A stretch of DNA of 40,948 nt, from the NCBI GenBank assembly GCA_900544825.1, contig UQWP01000029.1:1-40948 (forward strand), read 5' to 3'. Below, piece after piece: positions 39,909 to 40,948 of this stretch. How positions within the stretch are numbered: position 1 is the stretch's first letter; each line of letters starts with the position of its first letter. The DNA comes from an uncultured Prevotella sp. GTDB lineage: Bacteria > Bacteroidota > Bacteroidia > Bacteroidales > Bacteroidaceae. A program made the translations under genes and the position numbers. The notes beneath the pieces were generated by a model. That model searched no databases and had not been told where the DNA came from. It worked only from the letters and a program-made list of their open reading frames with translations.

Positions 39909-40784
39909 ATGGCAGCAGGAAAATGGATAGGAGGTTTTCTGGGATTCATCACCGCAGGACCTCTTGGCGCCCTTGCAGGATTCGCCCTCGGCTCGCTCTT
40001 CGACCACGGGCTAGACGAGGTTAACAAGCCTGGCAGCGAGGGATATAACAACAGAGAATACTCCAATGCCTACGAAGCTTACAGCGGATATGGCAGCGGA
40101 GGATATGGAAACGGAAGTTACGGCGGCTACGGCCAGCAGCACGCCTACGAGGGAGAGCGAAATAGTTTTATGTTTTCGCTCCTGGTTCTCGCCTCTTACA
40201 TCATCAATGTAGATGGCAAGATCATGCATTCTGAGATGGAACTGGTGCGCCGGTTCCTACTCCAGAACTTCGGAATGACGGCGAAGCAGCAGGGCGAGGA
40301 AATCCTCCTCAAGCTCTTCGAGCAGCAGAAGCGCATGGGCATGCAGCAGTATCGCACGGTGATACAGGACAGCTGTCATCAGATACGTGCCAACATGATG
40401 TACGAGCAGCGCCTGCAGTTGCTCAACTTCCTCGTAATGATAGCCCAGGCAGACAATGTGGTTTCTCCAGAGGAGATTCAGGCGCTGAAGGAAGTAGCCC
40501 TCCACATGGGTCTGGAAGCATCAGATGTAGATCAGATGCTGGGCATGCATGGCAGCGGCTCATCAGCCACATCAGCCACTTCATTGGAAGATGCCTACCG
40601 CATCCTCGGCGTCTCTCCTGATGCTTCCAACGACGAAGTGAAGGCAGCCTATCGCAAGATGGCGCTCAAACACCACCCCGATAAGGTAGCCGCTCTGGGC
40701 GAGGATGTTCGCCGTGCCGCCGAGAAGAAGTTCCAGGAAATCAATGATGCCAAGGATAAAATCTACAAGGCTAGAGGCATCTAG
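39909..40784 (+). CDS. TerB-DnaJ domain protein (DjlA-like)
   Basis: A co-chaperone-like protein of 291 residues. Residues 5-31 are a hydrophobic, glycine-rich membrane segment (GGFLGFITAGPLGALAGFALG). Residues 45-76 are a Gly/Tyr/Ser-rich spacer, 86-210 a TerB-like helical domain (SYIINVDGKI and IAQADNVVSPEEI, paired acidic motifs), and 225-291 a C-terminal J domain with HPD at 256-258. By similarity to DjlA it should sit at the inner membrane and stimulate DnaK. Gene has a short AT-rich upstream region and AGGAT before the ATG. Confidence 0.88.
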   Translation: MAAGKWIGGFLGFITAGPLGALAGFALGSLFDHGLDEVNKPGSEGYNNREYSNAYEAYSGYGSGGYGNGSYGGYGQQHAYEGERNSFMFSLLVLASYIINVDGKIMHSEMELVRRFLLQNFGMTAKQQGEEILLKLFEQQKRMGMQQYRTVIQDSCHQIRANMMYEQRLQLLNFLVMIAQADNVVSPEEIQALKEVALHMGLEASDVDQMLGMHGSGSSATSATSLEDAYRILGVSPDASNDEVKAAYRKMALKHHPDKVAALGEDVRRAAEKKFQEINDAKDKIYKARGI

Positions 40785-40948
40785 GAAAAGGATTTCAGCA
40801 AGGACTTTTAGACCACAAAGCGTGACAGTGACAGTTACAGTTTCATTTTCCGCTTGTTACCTATGGTGTAAAAGAGGTAAAGAAGAATTTTATATTTATA
40901 TATATATAAATATAACTCTATCTGTTAGTCTTTTTTTTTTTTTTTTTA
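40785..40948. other. Right-edge intergenic DNA: hexamer repeat, AT palindrome, T17
   Basis: Four GTNNCA-type hexamers in a row (GTGACA, GTGACA, GTTACA, GTTTCA at 40822-40845). An AT-only perfect palindrome of 24 bp at 40891-40914 (half-site TATATTTATATA). A run of 17 T at 40931-40947 just before the window end. No gene or -7 box was recognised. Confidence 0.6.

Overview
The window comes from a Bacteroidales genome, most likely Prevotella/Segatella (P. copri-like). Three things point there. Promoters follow the Bacteroidota pattern (a TTTG-type -33 box, 19-20 bp, then TAnnTTTG) in front of most transcription units. Gene content is typical of the order: an ilv cluster with an embedded acyl-ACP thioesterase, a pheA/aminotransferase/DAHP synthase-chorismate mutase/tyrA cluster, and holA beside a lone HsdR-N-domain protein. 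Shine-Dalgarno sequences are weak. I see no rRNA, tRNA, CRISPR array, complete IS element or prophage. Identifications rest on motif reading, not on searches.

Layout. 1-4.5 kb (- strand): a small membrane protein with a possible coupled 37-codon ORF, then aconitase and citrate synthase in one unit. 4.8-9.4 kb: trmD (+), a patatin-like protein (-), an M24B aminopeptidase P (+) and a secreted C1B cysteine peptidase (+). 9.6-13.1 kb: recJ-recQ (+). 13.2-19.7 kb (-): ilvD-ilvB-ilvN, an acyl-ACP thioesterase and ilvC, the last with its own promoter and a structured leader. 20-22.7 kb: a secreted GH51 arabinofuranosidase (-). 22.8-25.9 kb (-): ffh, folD and a small secreted protein. 26-31.7 kb (-): the aromatic amino acid operon pheA - aminotransferase - DAHP synthase/chorismate mutase - tyrA - GltD-type flavoprotein. 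31.9-34.5 kb (-): pyrK-pyrD and a small TPR-like protein, surrounded by palindromic repeats. 34.5-37.2 kb: an XRE regulator (-), a roughly 1-kb AT-rich gene-free stretch and holA (-). 37.3-40.8 kb (+): HsdR-N-type protein, UDP-glucose dehydrogenase, MaoC/NodN-type hydratase and a TerB-DnaJ protein.

How the genes work together. The aromatic operon covers the shared entry step (DAHP synthase), chorismate mutase, both prephenate branches, the transaminase and a possible glutamate supplier. The ilv cluster covers the common valine/isoleucine steps and includes a thioesterase that could link branched-chain precursors to fatty-acid release. pyrK-pyrD form a two-subunit type 1B dihydroorotate dehydrogenase.

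The most notable find is a complete-looking transcription attenuator in front of pheA. It consists of a promoter, a 29-codon leader ORF with eight Phe/Tyr codons among nine (codons 7-15), a possible antiterminator pairing, and a strong hairpin plus T-run before pheA. Other unexplained structure: a nearly identical 22-nt AT-rich element ahead of three unrelated genes (with looser copies elsewhere), REP-like palindrome clusters around pyrD, 24-bp tandem repeats in the pyrK leader that encode an 8-residue repeat, and an array of TTTGTA/TACAAA sites beside the XRE gene.
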